Positions 44,401-51,968 of a DNA stretch of 51,968 nt are shown one piece after another. Position 1 is the stretch's first letter; each line of letters begins with the position of its first letter. The position numbers and the translations under genes are program-made. This DNA is from Cryobacterium fucosi (GTDB lineage: Bacteria > Actinomycetota > Actinomycetes > Actinomycetales > Microbacteriaceae). The DNA lies in the NCBI RefSeq assembly GCF_004403515.1, contig NZ_SOHH01000014.1:7041-59008 (forward strand), written 5' to 3'. The notes beneath the pieces were generated by a model, which saw nothing but the letters and a program-made list of their open reading frames with translations, was not told the DNA's origin and made no database searches.

Positions 44401-44518
44401 GCCCGGCTCCGCGAATCGGCTCGAAGAGGACTACCTGGCCGTGACGCGCCGCGCGCGGGCCGTCTTCGAACGTCGATTCTACGGCCCCGTCGAACGCGCC
44501 GGACCCTTCGGGGGCTGA
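41486..44518 (+). CDS. glnE: Bifunctional glutamine synthetase adenylyltransferase/deadenylase
   Basis: 1010 residues, the normal length. Two nucleotidyltransferase domains: the N-terminal one near residues 217-240 (VIGMGKAGAAELNYVSDVDV) and the C-terminal one near 724-745 (VIGMGRFGGAELGFGSDADV), each with the G-S/x-D-x-D metal site, and each followed by a GlnD-PII-uridylyltransferase-type helical domain. It adds and removes AMP on GlnA1 according to nitrogen status. It converges with glnA1 over a repeat-rich spacer. Confidence 0.96.
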   Translation: MKPDPLTLTDLARVGFVELGEVGARLEEVTELGGPEPSVLLPLLALAASPDGALTGLLALLRQAPTQLRALLAHPGAPLRLLRVLGASSGLAEFFLQHPEELGVLAEARADLPAGPALTADLLDSVGSVDGFATLVDDAGWVALRVRYRRRLAELAAFDLEQADPVAGLDGIARALADLAAAALEASLAVARSMASGPVASHGVFPAAEVRATRLAVIGMGKAGAAELNYVSDVDVIFVAEADPAEELETSRAVDIATRLAILTMRGLNQPTIESELWEVDPNLRPEGKSGALVRSLESHLAYYERWAKSWEFQALLKARPLAGDLGLGLRYIEAVAPMVWTSASRENFVESVQRMRERVTENIPDDEVAVQLKLGPGGLRDIEFTVQLLQLVHGQADPAVRQAGTLPALTALADSGYVGRAEAAEFARDYRILRLMEHRLQLERLRRTHLMPRDEASLRILARATGLAASAPQLTLRWAEVKRRVRGLHERLFYRPLLSAVAALPAEGLNLTSAQAEARLAAIGFRNTKGALGHIAALTGGVSRRATIQRHLLPVLLQWFSEGADPDYGLLSFRRLSDSLGSTYWFLRMLRDSSGAAERLTRVLSSSRFIGELLETIPESVAWLENEDDLRPRSVATLQEETRAVLARHESPDAAASIMRTARRREVLRLAFSAILGRLSIDELAAGLTDVTATIIQGVTAAIRGTNLSGEPGAPTDGIEFAVIGMGRFGGAELGFGSDADVMYVFRAGALDGGAAHDRATFIVRELNRLTDDNRLPLDLDMGLRPEGKNGPVVRSLESYEAYYRRWSLTWEAQALLRGRGVAGDTALLHDFDRVADAVRYPESIGELEVREVKRIKARVESERLPQGADPNRHLKLGRGSLSDVEWFVQLLQLQHAARIPALRTSSTLGALRAAVGADLVGEADAETLRAAWLFASRCRSAITLWTNRTADVLPADRIQLEGVARVLEYPPGSANRLEEDYLAVTRRARAVFERRFYGPVERAGPFGG

Positions 44519-44533
44519 GCCGTTGTTCCCTGC

Positions 44534-44608
44534 GACGCCGGCGATCGAGACGCCGGTGATCGAGACGCCGGTGATCGAGACGCCGGTGATCGAGACGCCG
44601 GTGATCGA
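44534..44608. repeat. Tandem repeat, 5 x 15 bp, between glnE and glnA1
   Basis: Five copies of GACGCCGGTGATCGA (first with C for T). The last copies run into the arm of the palindrome at 44600, so the array seems to have grown by slippage from one arm of that palindrome. Not coding, although open frames cross it on both strands. Confidence 0.95.
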
Positions 44609-44639
44609 GCCTGTCGAGATCTCGACAAGCTCGATCACC
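44600..44639. repeat. 40-bp palindrome (REP-like, possible bidirectional terminator)
   Basis: GGTGATCGAGC-C-TGTCGAGA followed by its reverse complement with a single mismatch (C against A). It forms a long hairpin between the convergent glnE and glnA1 genes. Palindromes with the core TGTCGAGATCTCGACA are, from memory, dispersed in Microbacteriaceae genomes, so it is probably a member of a repeat family and may also end both transcripts. Confidence 0.85.
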
Positions 44640-44655
44640 GAACGGACCAGACGGT

Positions 44656-46080
44656 CTAGACGCCGTAGTACAGTTCGTATTCGAACGGGTGCGGACGCTG
44701 GGCCAGCGGCTTGATTTCCTTCTCGCGCTTGAAGTCGATCCAGGTTTCGATGAGCTCAGGGGTGAACACGTTCCCCGCGAGCAGGAAGTCGTGGTCTTCC
44801 TCGAGGGCCAGCAGCGCGGCCTCGAGGGACGCCGGAACCTGGGGGATGTTCTTGGCTTCTTCGGGCGGCAGCTCGTAGAGGTCCTTGTCGACCGGCTCGT
44901 GCGGTTCGATCCGGTTCTTGATCCCGTCGAGGCCGGCCATCAGCTGGGCGGCGAATGCGAGGTACGGGTTGCCGGAGGCATCCGGCGCGCGGAATTCGAT
45001 GCGCTTGGCCTTCGGGTTTGTGCCCGTGATCGGGATCCGGATGGACGCCGAGCGGTTACCGGCCGAGTAGACCAGGTTGACCGGTGCTTCGAAGCCGGGG
45101 ACGAGGCGGTGGTACGAGTTCACGCTCGGGTTGGTGAACGCGAGCACGGCCGGGGCGTGCTTGAGCAGTCCGCCGATGTACCAGCGTGCGACGTCGGAGA
45201 GCCCGCCGTAGCCTGCCTCGTCGTAGAACAGCGGCTTGCCGCCGGCCCAGAGGGACTGGTGGGTGTGCATGCCCGACCCGTTGTCGCCGAAAAGCGGTTT
45301 CGGCATGAACGTCGCCGTCTTGCCCCACTCGTTGGCCGTGTTCTTCACGATGTACTTGAACTTGAGCAGGTCGTCGGCCGCGTGCACCATGGTGTCGAAG
45401 CGGTAGTTGATCTCGCCCTGGCCGCCCGTGCCGACCTCGTGGTGGCTCCGCTCGAGGATCAGGCCGGCCGCGATGAGCTTGAGGCAGATGTCGTCGCGCA
45501 TGTCGGCGTGCTGGTCGACCGGGCTGACCGGGAAGTAGCCGCCCTTGAACGGCGTCTTGTTGGCGAGGTTTCCGCCCTCTTCCTTGCGGCCCGAGTTCCA
45601 GGCGCCTTCACTGGAGTCGACGGAGTAGAAGCTGGAGTACTGGTTGACCTCGTAGCGAACGTCGTCGAAGATGTAGAACTCCGCCTCGGGCGCGAAGAAA
45701 GCGGTGTCGGCGATCCCGGTCGACGCAAGGTACTTCTCGGCCTTCTTGGCAACCTGGCGCGGATCCTTCGAGTAGATCTCCCCGTTGCGCGGGTTGTAGA
45801 TGTCGAAGAGCATGATCAGAGTGCGCTCGGTGCGGAAGGCGTCGATGTACGCCGTGGTGACGTCGGGGATGAGCTGCATGTCGGATTCATGGATCGATGC
45901 GAAGCCGCGGATCGACGAACCGTCGAACATCTGGCCGACCGTGAAGAATTCTTCGTCGACGGTCGACGCGGGGATGTTGAAGTGCTGCTGCACACCCGGC
46001 AGGTCGGTGAAACGGATGTCAAGGAACTTGACGTCCGTGTCCTTGATGAATTTGAGCACTTCTGACGAATCGCGGAACAT
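44656..46080 (-). CDS. glnA: Glutamine synthetase, GlnA1-like (type I-beta)
   Basis: 474 residues, the full I-beta length. Catalytic motifs: [66 protein letters not shown]. The adenylylation site DLYELPPEE carries Tyr402, so the convergent GlnE should control it. The main ammonium-assimilating enzyme. A GlnR-type operator lies 79-116 bases upstream of its ATG. The 25-residue I-beta insertion around [12 protein letters not shown] is present. Confidence 0.96.
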   Translation of the reverse strand: MFRDSSEVLKFIKDTDVKFLDIRFTDLPGVQQHFNIPASTVDEEFFTVGQMFDGSSIRGFASIHESDMQLIPDVTTAYIDAFRTERTLIMLFDIYNPRNGEIYSKDPRQVAKKAEKYLASTGIADTAFFAPEAEFYIFDDVRYEVNQYSSFYSVDSSEGAWNSGRKEEGGNLANKTPFKGGYFPVSPVDQHADMRDDICLKLIAAGLILERSHHEVGTGGQGEINYRFDTMVHAADDLLKFKYIVKNTANEWGKTATFMPKPLFGDNGSGMHTHQSLWAGGKPLFYDEAGYGGLSDVARWYIGGLLKHAPAVLAFTNPSVNSYHRLVPGFEAPVNLVYSAGNRSASIRIPITGTNPKAKRIEFRAPDASGNPYLAFAAQLMAGLDGIKNRIEPHEPVDKDLYELPPEEAKNIPQVPASLEAALLALEEDHDFLLAGNVFTPELIETWIDFKREKEIKPLAQRPHPFEYELYYGV

Positions 46081-46158
46081 GCGGTTTTACTCCAAACGAC
46101 GTGGGCGTTAATCTCGAAAAGTCGCGCACTGCGGCTCCATTGAGATTAGTGGGGCTGC

Positions 46159-46196
46159 ATTACCCGACAGTGACGCTTATGTTTCACACATGTTAC
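46159..46196 (-). promoter_or_regulatory. GlnR-type operator of glnA1 (two a/b repeats)
   Basis: On the minus strand: GTAAC-6-GAAAC-6-GTCAC-6-GTAAT. This fits the actinobacterial GlnR pattern gTnAC-n6-GaAAc repeated with 6-base spacing; only the last half-site is imperfect. It ends 79 bases upstream of the glnA1 start, where an activator would sit. The binding protein GlnR is not encoded in this window. Confidence 0.75.
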
Positions 46197-46212
46197 AGCG
46201 GGGACGGCTCGC

Positions 46213-46218
46213 TAGACT
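46213..46218 (+). promoter_or_regulatory. -10 box of a leaderless promoter (RDD gene)
   Basis: TAGACT six bases before the GTG at 46225. Confidence 0.5.
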
Positions 46219-46224
46219 CATCGC

Positions 46225-46668
46225 GTGTCTGCCTCAGCCTCCAAACCGACCACCTTCGGACAGCTTCCGCCGAGCCGATGGCCGGGGGAGCGACTGGGCC
46301 TGCCGAACGACGGCGCCGGTTCGGTCGGCCGGGTCGGCCGCCGGGTCGCGGCCCTGGCCATCGACCAGGTTCTCGCCACGGGGGCCGCATTCTGGGCGTT
46401 CGACTACACGTTCCTGGACTACAACGGCTTTGCCGTGAGCGGGATGTTCGTGCTGCTTCAGATCGTGTTCATTCCGACCCTCGGTGGCAGCATCGGTCAC
46501 CGGCTGGCCGGGCTCCGGGTCATCTCCTTGACCGGCGGCCGGCCGGGCGTGTGGCGCCCCATGCTTCGCTCGGTGCTGCTGGGCTTCGCCATCCCCGCGC
46601 TGGTCTGGGACTCGGACCAGCGCGGATTCCACGACAAGATCGCGGGCACCGTCCTCATCCGCAGTTGA
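46225..46668 (+). CDS. RDD family membrane protein
   Basis: 147 residues with three hydrophobic segments (about 42-62, 68-88 and 112-130). The RDD hallmarks are GRRVAALAIDQVLATG (Arg, Asp), GGSIGHRLAGLRVI and, near the end, DSDQRGFHDKIAGTVLI. RDD proteins are small membrane proteins, some of them linked to ion transport; the role here is unknown. Divergent from glnA1; GTG start directly after a TAGACT box. In actinobacteria this gene commonly lies between glnA and the DUF4191 gene, as here. Confidence 0.88.
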   Translation: MSASASKPTTFGQLPPSRWPGERLGLPNDGAGSVGRVGRRVAALAIDQVLATGAAFWAFDYTFLDYNGFAVSGMFVLLQIVFIPTLGGSIGHRLAGLRVISLTGGRPGVWRPMLRSVLLGFAIPALVWDSDQRGFHDKIAGTVLIRS

Positions 46669-46684
46669 CGGATGCCGGGTTCGG

Positions 46685-47395
46685 CTAGTTACCGCGCTGC
46701 GGCCGCGCCTTCATCGGGTCGACGCCCTTGGGAATCGGGAGTTTCTTCGTCATGGACGAGAGGCGGTTGTTCACGGCGAGGACCTCGGCCTTGGTCAGCG
46801 TCGGCTTGATCCGGGTGAGGCGACGGGCGAGCTTGTGAAGCGGAACGGCGTCGGCGTCCGGTCCGACCGAGATCACGGTCACGGCGATGCTGCCGCCCAG
46901 ACGGGTGACCATACGCCGTTCCTCGTCGAGCATACGTGCGGTGCGGGTGCGCGGACCCTCGCTGATCAGCACGACGCCGCCGCGACCGACCGCGCGGTAG
47001 ACCGCATCCTGGGTCTTGCCGTTGACGGCGACCGGCATCTCGCTGCCGACCCAGCCGCGCTTGAGCGAGCTGCGGAGCACCGCGCCGACCGCGCCGGGCT
47101 GGCCCTCGATCTGCGAGTACGCGGCCTTCTCGGCGCGGCGGCCGAGAATGATGAGCATGGCGAGGAGGCCGCCGAGGGCCCCGGCGATCACCCAGAGCAC
47201 GATGGTGACGACGTTGCCAGGGGAGAACACGAACGCGAGCACGAGGCTGATCGCGACCGGGATCAGGAACGCCAGGATCATGAACAGGACGATGTTCGAG
47301 TCGTAACGCCTCGTCATCTGGAACACCTGCCACATTTGCTTCAGGCGGCCGGGTTCTTTGGGGGTGCGGGGAGTCTTGTCCTTGCTGCGTGCCAT
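46685..47395 (-). CDS. DUF4191 family membrane protein
   Basis: 236 residues. A basic N-terminus (SKDKTPRTPKEPGRLKQMWQ) is followed by two membrane helices (about 34-56 and 62-82) and a soluble C-terminal part with GRGGVVLISEGPRTRTARML. It matches the DUF4191 family, conserved in actinobacteria next to lipA/lipB, as here; function unknown. ATG 47395 follows a TAGTCT box by seven bases, so it has a leaderless start and its own promoter rather than only read-through from lipA (49-base gap). Confidence 0.88.
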   Translation of the reverse strand: MARSKDKTPRTPKEPGRLKQMWQVFQMTRRYDSNIVLFMILAFLIPVAISLVLAFVFSPGNVVTIVLWVIAGALGGLLAMLIILGRRAEKAAYSQIEGQPGAVGAVLRSSLKRGWVGSEMPVAVNGKTQDAVYRAVGRGGVVLISEGPRTRTARMLDEERRMVTRLGGSIAVTVISVGPDADAVPLHKLARRLTRIKPTLTKAEVLAVNNRLSSMTKKLPIPKGVDPMKARPQRGN

Positions 47396-47402
47396 GGTTC
47401 CA

Positions 47403-47408
47403 AGACTA
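47403..47408 (-). promoter_or_regulatory. -10 box of a leaderless promoter (DUF4191 gene)
   Basis: TAGTCT on the minus strand, seven bases before the ATG at 47395. Confidence 0.45.
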
Positions 47409-47444
47409 CCGAGTCGCTCGCCTGGAGGGTGACCGTTTTTAGGG

Positions 47445-48434
47445 TCAGCTGACGGCCTGGGCGAACCCGAGCGTCGCATCCGCCAGGTGACGCAGCTCTG
47501 CCGGCACCTCACGACCGGTTGCCAGCATGGACTGGGCCCAGAGGCGTCCGGCGCGGTAGGAGGAGCGCACCAGCGGGCCGGAGAGCACCCCGATGAATCC
47601 GATCGCTTCCGCCTCCTGCTTGAGTTCGACGAACTCCTCCGGCTTCACCCAGCGGGCGACCGGCAGGTGGCGAGCACTCGGACGCAGGTACTGGGTGATC
47701 GTGATGATGTCGGTGCCGGCGTCGTGCAGGTCCTGCAGGGCCTGGCTGACCTCGGCCCGTTCTTCGCCCATGCCCAGGATGAGGTTGGACTTGGTGATCA
47801 GGCCCGCCTTGCGGCCCTGGCTGAGCACGTCGAGGGAACGGTCGTACCGGAACGCCGGGCGAACCCGCTTGAAGATGCGCGGCACTGTTTCCACGTTGTG
47901 CGCGAACACCTCTGGTTTCGCCGAGAAGACCTCACCCAGGTGGTCAGGGTTGCCTGAGAAGTCCGGGACGAGGATCTCCACCCCGGTGCCCGGACTCTGC
48001 TGGTGGATCTGCCGGATCGTCTCGGCGTAGATCCATGAGCCCTCGTCGGGCTGGTCGTCGCGGGCGACACCGGTGACGGTGGCGTAACGCAGCTGCATCT
48101 TGACGACGGACTCGGCCACCCGGCGTGGTTCATCCCGGTCGTACTCGGCGGGCTTGCCGGTGTCGATCATGCAGAAGTCGCAGCGCCGGGTGCACTGCGA
48201 GCCGCCGATCAGGAACGTTGCTTCGCGGTCTTCCCAGCACTCGTAGATGTTGGGGCAGCCGGCCTCCTGGCAGACCGTGTGCAGGTCCTCGCTCTTGACG
48301 AGATTCTGCATCTTCTGATACTCGGGCCCCATCTTGGCCTTGATCTTGATCCACTCGGGTTTGCGCTCGATGGGTGTCTCCGCGTTTCGGATTTCGAGGC
48401 GGAGCATCTTCCGGCCCTCCGGCACGGCGTTCAT
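47445..48434 (-). CDS. lipA: Lipoyl synthase
   Basis: 329 residues. Auxiliary cluster Cys55, 60 and 66 ([13 protein letters not shown]) and radical-SAM cluster Cys81, 85 and 88 (CTRRCDFC) are intact, as is the RSSY Ser near the C-terminus. It inserts two sulfurs into octanoyl groups bound to E2 or GcvH. The ATG overlaps the lipB stop (ATGA), so both are made together. The family start was chosen; the frame is open to 48593 within lipB. Confidence 0.96.
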   Translation of the reverse strand: MNAVPEGRKMLRLEIRNAETPIERKPEWIKIKAKMGPEYQKMQNLVKSEDLHTVCQEAGCPNIYECWEDREATFLIGGSQCTRRCDFCMIDTGKPAEYDRDEPRRVAESVVKMQLRYATVTGVARDDQPDEGSWIYAETIRQIHQQSPGTGVEILVPDFSGNPDHLGEVFSAKPEVFAHNVETVPRIFKRVRPAFRYDRSLDVLSQGRKAGLITKSNLILGMGEERAEVSQALQDLHDAGTDIITITQYLRPSARHLPVARWVKPEEFVELKQEAEAIGFIGVLSGPLVRSSYRAGRLWAQSMLATGREVPAELRHLADATLGFAQAVS

Positions 48435-49066
48435 GCTGCAACCGCCATTGCGCGGAGGAAACCGGCCCTGATCGGATCGATAAGTTCCGAGGTGGCGACG
48501 TCGCGGCCGAGTACGCGCGACATGGTCGTCACCCCGGCGTCCTTGATGCCGCACGCGATGATGCGGCTGTACGCCTCCAGGGAATTGCTGCAATTGAGGG
48601 CGAATCCGTGCATGGTGACTCCTTCGGCGACGCGGATGCCGATGGCCGCGATCTTCTCTTCGAATCCGTCCGGACCGACCCAGACGCCGGAACGACCGCG
48701 AACCTGGCGGCCGACGATGCCGAATTGGTCGAGCACGTCGATCAGGATCCCTTCCAGCATCCGGACATACCCGACGACGTCGATGGGTTCGGCGAGGCGA
48801 AGGATCGGGTAGCCGACCAGTTGGCCCGGTCCGTGCCAGGTGATCTTCCCGCCCCGGTCGACATCGATGACGGGGGTGCCGTCCGTTGGGCGCTCCTCCG
48901 GCTCCGTGCGTTTCCCGGCCGTATACACGGCAGGGTGTTCGAGGAAGATGACGGTGTCGGGTTTCTCACCGGAGACGACGGAACGGTGGACTGCGCGTTG
49001 GAGCTCAAGGCCCTCAACATACGGCACGGAGTTGGCGCTTAGCCCCGCGACGACAAAGTCGAGCAT
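48431..49066 (-). CDS. lipB: Octanoyl-[acyl carrier protein]:protein octanoyltransferase
   Basis: 211 residues. [17 protein letters not shown], the [20 protein letters not shown] block, KIAAIGIRV and the catalytic Cys-Lys pair ([14 protein letters not shown] and EEKIAAIG) are present. It moves octanoyl groups from ACP to lipoyl domains, giving the substrate for LipA encoded just downstream. The ATG follows a TAGACT box by six bases, so the lipB-lipA transcript is probably leaderless. Confidence 0.95.
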   Translation of the reverse strand: MLDFVVAGLSANSVPYVEGLELQRAVHRSVVSGEKPDTVIFLEHPAVYTAGKRTEPEERPTDGTPVIDVDRGGKITWHGPGQLVGYPILRLAEPIDVVGYVRMLEGILIDVLDQFGIVGRQVRGRSGVWVGPDGFEEKIAAIGIRVAEGVTMHGFALNCSNSLEAYSRIIACGIKDAGVTTMSRVLGRDVATSELIDPIRAGFLRAMAVAA

Positions 49067-49072
49067 CCGGCC

Positions 49073-49078
49073 AGTCTA
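49073..49078 (-). promoter_or_regulatory. -10 box of the lipB-lipA promoter (leaderless)
   Basis: TAGACT on the minus strand, six bases before the ATG at 49066. Confidence 0.5.
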
Positions 49079-49174
49079 GGTCAGCTTGTCCTCCGTGTCT
49101 GCCGCCCGCGCCGATTCTCCCCGGAACGCGCCCAGGCGCCCCTGGATCCCCGCAGCGGGCGCACACTCCGGCGG

Positions 49175-50830
49175 ATGAGGAACAGAGCGAGGCGTGACCC
49201 GGGCCCGGTGTCGAGGGCGGGCCTCCCCGAATCGACGTTCGAATCGGCGTCCGGGTCGGTGTCCGGTTGGGCGATAGTCGGTGGGTATCGGGTGTTCCGT
49301 CGGCTCGGTGCCAGTGAACGCGCCGACGTCTACCTCGGCGTGCCCTCCGGTCCGGTCCAGGCCGGCATCATCGAGGCCGGCACTCGCCCGCCCGTCGCCC
49401 TGAAGATCTTCCGGCCGGAAACGGCTGGAGCAGTGATCGAGCGGGAATTCCGGGTGTTGACCGAAACGACCGGAGGCCGATTCGCATCCCTCGTCGACGT
49501 GGCAACGCTCTCCGACGGGCGAGTCTGCTTCGTACAGGAACACCTCTCCGGAAGGCGCCTCAGCCGGCTGCTCGGCGAGGACGGTCGGCTCGCGCCGGGG
49601 GAGGCGGTGACGATCCTGGCGCCGATCCTGGCGGCTCTGGCCGAACTGCTGGCGCTCGGCTACGTGCACGAGGGGCTCAGCCCGTCGGCGGTCATCTTCG
49701 ATCCCGCCGGAAGACCCGTATTGACCGGGCTGGGGCGGCTGCGGGAGCTGCCCCCGCCTGGACCGGACCGGCGCAACGTGGCAGAGGAGGCGGAGCGCCG
49801 CGTGACCGCCTTCGCGTTGGGAGTGCTGGACCGGGTGGAACCCGGCCGGGACGCGCCGGTGCCGGGCCCGGCTGCCTGGCTGGGGTCGATCTCGCCGGGC
49901 CATCCCTTGCGCGGCCTGCTCGACGAGCTTGAGCGGCGGTTGTTCGCATGGGCGCCGGCCACGGCAGTGGCCCAGTGGGCGCCCGCGCCGGACCGCACGC
50001 CCGGCCAGGAGGTCGGGTGGGCCTCGCGTCGATCTATCCGGGGCATGCTGGCCGGCGGCGGCACTGGCCGCCCAGCCGGTGTTCCTCAGCGTGCGGAGGA
50101 CGAACGCCGGGAGTCCGGCGGGTCGGACGAATCCGGCGGGTCCTGGCGGCTGCCCGGTGCGGTGGGGGCCCGGCTGCGCGGGCTGGCACGCCTGCTGGCG
50201 GATGCCCGGATCCCGGACCGGCTCCGGGATCGCGGGGCCGAAGCGCTCCGGGCGCATCGCGGTCCGATCCTCGTGGGTTTGCTCCTGGCCGCCGCCGGTG
50301 CGGTGCTGCTGTTGACGCTCGGCTATCACCCTGTCGGAGGACGTGGGAACGCTGCTCCGGCCCCGGGATCAGCGTCCCCGGCAGCACCAGTCCCGGCCTC
50401 CTCGGCGGCGTCCTCCGCGGCGTCCCCACGACAGACGCCAGCGCCGATCGCGGAACCGGGCGATGCAGCCGCGGATGTGGCGGCCGTCGAGGGCGACGAG
50501 CCGGTCCCGGCGGTGCGGGTGCTGCTCCGGTTGCGCGCCGGGTGCATCCGGGCGGCATCCGTGGCCTGTCTCGACGGCGTCGACCAGGCCGGATCCGCGG
50601 CGCTGGCATCGGACGGACAGGCCGCCCGGGCGGGTCAACAGGGGGAAAGTGCCGTGCCCGTGGTAGAGGCCGGTCAGACGACACCGACCCTTGTCGAACG
50701 CAGGGGCGACGTTGCCCTCGTGGCTGTGGTGCTGGCGGACGCGTCGGCGGAGGGAGACGGCAAACCGGCCTCGGTCCTTGTGGTCAAGGGCGAGGCCGGT
50801 TGGCGGATCAGGCAGATCTTCGACTACTGA
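49175..50830 (+). CDS. Membrane-anchored protein kinase-like protein, probable pseudokinase
   Basis: 551 residues. Residues 36-255 resemble a Ser/Thr kinase fold: YRVFRRLGASERADVYLG (glycine loop), PVALKIFRPE with Lys77, and a helical C lobe. The catalytic loop reads YVHEGLSPSAVIFD where HRDxKPxN is expected (Asp replaced by Gly167), and DFG is replaced by LTGLG (183-187). Without both Asp it should not phosphorylate. A basic/Gly linker, one membrane helix (363-384), a Pro/Ala/Ser-rich stalk (390-455) and an extracytoplasmic domain of about 95 residues ending in GWRIRQIFDY follow. It lies between lipB (divergent) and the E2 gene (convergent). The start is not certain, as no strong ribosome binding site was seen. 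Confidence 0.8.
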   Translation: MRNRARRDPGPVSRAGLPESTFESASGSVSGWAIVGGYRVFRRLGASERADVYLGVPSGPVQAGIIEAGTRPPVALKIFRPETAGAVIEREFRVLTETTGGRFASLVDVATLSDGRVCFVQEHLSGRRLSRLLGEDGRLAPGEAVTILAPILAALAELLALGYVHEGLSPSAVIFDPAGRPVLTGLGRLRELPPPGPDRRNVAEEAERRVTAFALGVLDRVEPGRDAPVPGPAAWLGSISPGHPLRGLLDELERRLFAWAPATAVAQWAPAPDRTPGQEVGWASRRSIRGMLAGGGTGRPAGVPQRAEDERRESGGSDESGGSWRLPGAVGARLRGLARLLADARIPDRLRDRGAEALRAHRGPILVGLLLAAAGAVLLLTLGYHPVGGRGNAAPAPGSASPAAPVPASSAASSAASPRQTPAPIAEPGDAAADVAAVEGDEPVPAVRVLLRLRAGCIRAASVACLDGVDQAGSAALASDGQAARAGQQGESAVPVVEAGQTTPTLVERRGDVALVAVVLADASAEGDGKPASVLVVKGEAGWRIRQIFDY

Positions 50831-50857
50831 CAGCCGACTGCGTCAGCTGCCCGGTTG

Positions 50858-51968
50858 TCAGATGCCCAGGTTGGCTTCGAAGGCTCCGGCCTCGAGGCGC
50901 TGCTTCATCATGACGAGGAAGCGGGAGGCGTCCGCGCCGTCGATGATGCGGTGGTCATAGGACAGCGCCAGGAACACCGTGGACCGGATGGCGATCGAGT
51001 CGAGGCCGTCCGTGGTGACGACGATCGGCTTCTTGTAGACGACGCCGGTGCCGAGGATCGCGCTCTGCGGAAGGAAGACGACGGGCGTGTCGAACAGCGC
51101 GCCGCGCGACCCGGTGTTGGTGAGTGTGAAGGTGCCACCGGACAGTTCATCGGGCTTGAGCTTGTTGTCGCGGGTGCGCTGGGCCAGGTCGGCGATCTGA
51201 GCAGCGAAGCCGGCCAGATCGAGTTCGCCGGCGTTGCGGACGACCGGGGTCAGCAGGCCGCGTTCGGTGTCGACCGCGATGCTGATGTTCTCCTGGCTGG
51301 GGTACACGATGGAGTCGCCGTCGATGCTGGCGTTGATGATCGGATTCGCCTGGAGCGCCTCGGCCGCGGCCAGGGCGAAGAACGGCAGGAAGGACAGCTT
51401 GTTGCCGGTCTGGCTGTGGAAGGCCGCCTTGACCTTGTCGCGGAGGATCGCGACCCGGGTCACGTCGACCTCGACGACGGTCGTCAGCTGCGCCGACGAC
51501 TGCATCGAGATGACGGCGCGCTCGGCGACGACCTTGCGCAGGCGGGACATCGGCACGGTGGTGCCGCGCAGGGGCGAAACCTCGACGGCCGGTGCGGACG
51601 GCGTGGCGGCGGCGGCGGATGCCGTCACCCTGGCCGACTCGATGTCTTCCTTTCGGATCCGTCCGCCGACGCCGGTGCCGGAGACGGTGGACAGGTCCAC
51701 GCCGGCCTCGTTGGCGAGCTTCCGCACGATCGGCGTGACGTAGCCGCTGGTCCCGGCGTGCGAGCCGCGGGACACGGGCTCGGCAACCGGTGCGGCCACG
51801 GGGGCCGGCGCTGTGACCGGTTCCGGGGCTGCGACCGGTGCAGCCGCAACGGGCGCGGGCGCTGCGACCGGGGCTGGTGCGGCCGGTGCCGGAGCCAGAG
51901 GTGCTGCGACGGGTGCCACATTCACCGGGGCCGGTGCGACGGGCGCAGGCTCGATCGGTGCGGGCGCG
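50858..51968 (-). CDS. sucB: Dihydrolipoamide acyltransferase E2 of a 2-oxoacid dehydrogenase, 3' part
   Basis: Partial: 370 residues up to the C-terminus; the 5' end lies beyond the window. From the N-terminal side: a long Ala/Pro linker (to about 51780), a peripheral subunit-binding domain (YVTPIVRKLANEAGVDLSTV, then GTGVGGRIRKEDIESA), and the catalytic domain with LSYDHRIIDGADASRFL, whose His and Asp are intact. The lipoyl domain(s) are not visible here. In actinobacteria one E2 of this type (often called SucB or DlaT) serves pyruvate dehydrogenase, which fits aceE in the same window and lipA/lipB next door; specificity is not decided by the sequence I can see. Confidence 0.92.
   Translation of the reverse strand, partial: APAPIEPAPVAPAPVNVAPVAAPLAPAPAAPAPVAAPAPVAAAPVAAPEPVTAPAPVAAPVAEPVSRGSHAGTSGYVTPIVRKLANEAGVDLSTVSGTGVGGRIRKEDIESARVTASAAAATPSAPAVEVSPLRGTTVPMSRLRKVVAERAVISMQSSAQLTTVVEVDVTRVAILRDKVKAAFHSQTGNKLSFLPFFALAAAEALQANPIINASIDGDSIVYPSQENISIAVDTERGLLTPVVRNAGELDLAGFAAQIADLAQRTRDNKLKPDELSGGTFTLTNTGSRGALFDTPVVFLPQSAILGTGVVYKKPIVVTTDGLDSIAIRSTVFLALSYDHRIIDGADASRFLVMMKQRLEAGAFEANLGI

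Noticed and set aside
44523-44714. A short open frame with repeated Glu-Thr-Pro-Val-Ile units
   Set aside because: It is only the translation of the 15-bp array and palindrome; it overlaps the glnA1 3' end and has no start signal.

Overview
The window is high-GC, gene-dense DNA that looks like an actinobacterium, most likely a member of the Microbacteriaceae (inference). Support includes the order fasR-fabD-fabH-acpP-fabF beside a homodimeric aceE, a DUF3145 and a DUF4191 gene, a polyphosphate glucokinase, the glnA2-glnE-glnA1 neighbourhood with a GlnR-type operator, a deazaflavin-dependent nitroreductase, and at least eight genes whose start codon lies 6-7 bases after a TANNNT -10 box (leaderless transcripts).

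Layout. 1-3.4 kb is an accessory, decaying region. It holds a 5'-truncated ABC-transporter gene, an intact divergent DUF6326/TetR pair with two palindromic operators, and then a run of gene fragments (integrase, conjugation SCO6880-type protein, GH42 beta-galactosidase, histidine kinase, ABC transporter). 3.4-4.7 kb has three small genes. 4.7-13.6 kb is a minus-strand aerobic carbon monoxide dehydrogenase operon: coxM, coxS, coxL with the form I motif AYACSFR, an XdhC-YHS fusion, coxD, coxE, coxG and a second XdhC gene. 13.9-18.2 kb has a secreted-repeat lipoprotein, a shortened phosphoribosyltransferase, a family A DNA polymerase, a PadR regulator and DUF3145. 18.3-25.9 kb is the fatty acid synthesis cluster plus aceE. 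26.1-29 kb carries a peroxiredoxin, tRNA-Val, two GAF-ANTAR proteins and an unknown small protein. 29-34.7 kb has three universal stress proteins, a DosS/DosT-like GAF histidine kinase, its DosR-like regulator and DUF427. 34.8-40 kb is mostly housekeeping: Nif3-like protein, zinc-ribbon coiled-coil protein, RNase P RNA, ppgK, map, panB. 40.1-46.2 kb is glnA2, glnE and glnA1. 46.2-52 kb has an RDD protein, DUF4191, lipA, lipB, a degenerate protein kinase with one membrane segment, and the 3' part of an E2 acyltransferase gene.

How the genes fit together. The cox genes would build and mature a CO dehydrogenase that feeds electrons from trace CO. The stress-protein/two-component cluster resembles the hypoxia/CO/NO-sensing DosRST system, so a gas-sensing link within one window is possible but unproven. 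lipA/lipB make the lipoyl cofactor used by the adjacent E2 gene, and aceE supplies the E1 of pyruvate dehydrogenase. GlnE acts on GlnA1, whose promoter has a two-repeat GlnR site. The most unusual items are the fragment region, the degenerate kinase beside the lipoate genes, the phosphoribosyltransferase lacking a central segment, and two independent 5 x 15-bp tandem arrays.
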